Source: Ch71 sp050945695
Lineage (GTDB): Bacteria > Chloroflexota > Anaerolineae > DRVO01
Assembly: GCA_050945695.1 (NCBI GenBank)
Contig: JBMNTK010000220.1
Span: 1-6,055 of the forward strand
Direction: 5' to 3'
DNA length: 6,055 nt
Shown here in pieces: positions 5,811-6,055 of the stretch (position 1 is the first letter of the stretch; every line of letters starts with the position of its first letter). The translations under genes and the position numbers were made by a program. Under the pieces are notes generated by a model. The model ran no database searches and was not told the origin of the DNA. It worked only from the letters and a program-made list of their open reading frames with translations.

Positions 5811-5881
5811 GCTCCCCCTGGCCCGCATTTTGCGACACAGTGCTCAGGTTGTACCGCACCTGCACCAGACCCAGGGGGAGC
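5811..5881 (+). promoter_or_regulatory. Leader inverted repeat that could mask a ribosome binding site
   Basis: GCTCCCCCTGG (5811-5821) and CCAGGGGGAGC (5871-5881) are perfect 11-base reverse complements separated by 49 bases. The right arm contains the GGGGGAG ribosome binding site (5874-5880) of the membrane-protein gene starting at 5887. If transcribed, the left arm can pair with and hide that site, with a further possible G-U pair at the outer edge. I see no known riboswitch consensus in the loop and no convincing promoter inside it. Confidence 0.5.
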
Positions 5882-5886
5882 TATCC

Positions 5887-6055
5887 ATGGTCCGAGTTCT
5901 GCGTACGTTCCTTTGGCTGATCGGCGGCCTCGCGCTGCTTGGTGTGCTCGTCTCCCTGGGCATATACGTCGTATCCGCCTGCTGGACCGACTGGGTCTTC
6001 AACCGCGAGTTCCTCAACCGCCTGGGCGCCGACCTTTCGGCGGTGGTGTTGGGGG
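5887..6055 (+). CDS. Small membrane protein, N-terminal part (partial)
   Basis: The first 56 codons are in the window. The ATG at 5887 is preceded by GGGGGAG (5874-5880) six bases upstream, a strong ribosome binding site. The translation begins MVRVLRTFLWLIGG and has one long hydrophobic segment from about residue 8 to 31, preceded by two Arg residues and followed by CWTDWVFNREFLNRLGADLSAVVLG. The pattern fits a single N-terminal membrane anchor with the positive end in the cytoplasm, or an uncleaved signal sequence; a second hydrophobic stretch may start at the window edge. I do not recognise the family. It lies on the same strand 93 bases after the DUF3052-like gene and could be co-transcribed with it, though the structured leader suggests separate control. 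Confidence 0.65.
   Translation, partial: MVRVLRTFLWLIGGLALLGVLVSLGIYVVSACWTDWVFNREFLNRLGADLSAVVLG

Noticed and set aside
5829..5860. Possible promoter between the DUF3052-like gene and the membrane-protein gene
   Set aside because: TTGCGA is a fair -35 candidate, but no acceptable -10 hexamer lies at 16-18 bases, so no promoter is called.

Overview
The window is GC-rich bacterial DNA with short intergenic gaps, several GTG starts and tightly packed genes. The gene content points to a bacterium that makes menaquinone by the futalosine (Mqn) route. The intergenic GTAGGGGCGG-type palindromes recall those of Chloroflexota/Dehalococcoidia genomes. That taxonomic hint rests on memory, not on a search, and is only suggestive.

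Bases 4369 down to 1 (minus strand) look like one operon. A sigma70-like promoter at 4341-4369 precedes a UbiD-family decarboxylase (MqnL-like, start 4293). Its end overlaps a UbiA-family prenyltransferase of the MqnP type. After 32 bases comes a three-gene ABC importer: an NMT1/THI5-like substrate-binding lipoprotein, an SsuB/TauB-like ATPase and an SsuC/TauC-like permease cut by the window edge. The importer genes are joined by 4-base ATGA and GTGA overlaps. The first two genes would prenylate and then decarboxylate the dihydroxynaphthoate precursor of menaquinone. The importer's substrate is unknown; its place in the operon suggests an aromatic or quinone-precursor ligand, which is inference.

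Bases 4370-4674 hold no credible gene. They are packed with palindromes, including a 144-base element bounded by a perfect 19-base inverted repeat, with smaller hairpins inside and beside it.

Bases 4675-5196 (minus) encode a RibD-C/dihydrofolate-reductase-like protein with a clear ribosome binding site. It is transcribed divergently from a small DUF3052-like protein (5365-5793, plus). The 168-base spacer between them contains plausible back-to-back promoters and a 7-bp inverted repeat. Downstream, 5887 to the window end begins a small membrane protein whose ribosome binding site lies in one arm of a perfect 11-bp inverted repeat, a possible translation-controlling leader.
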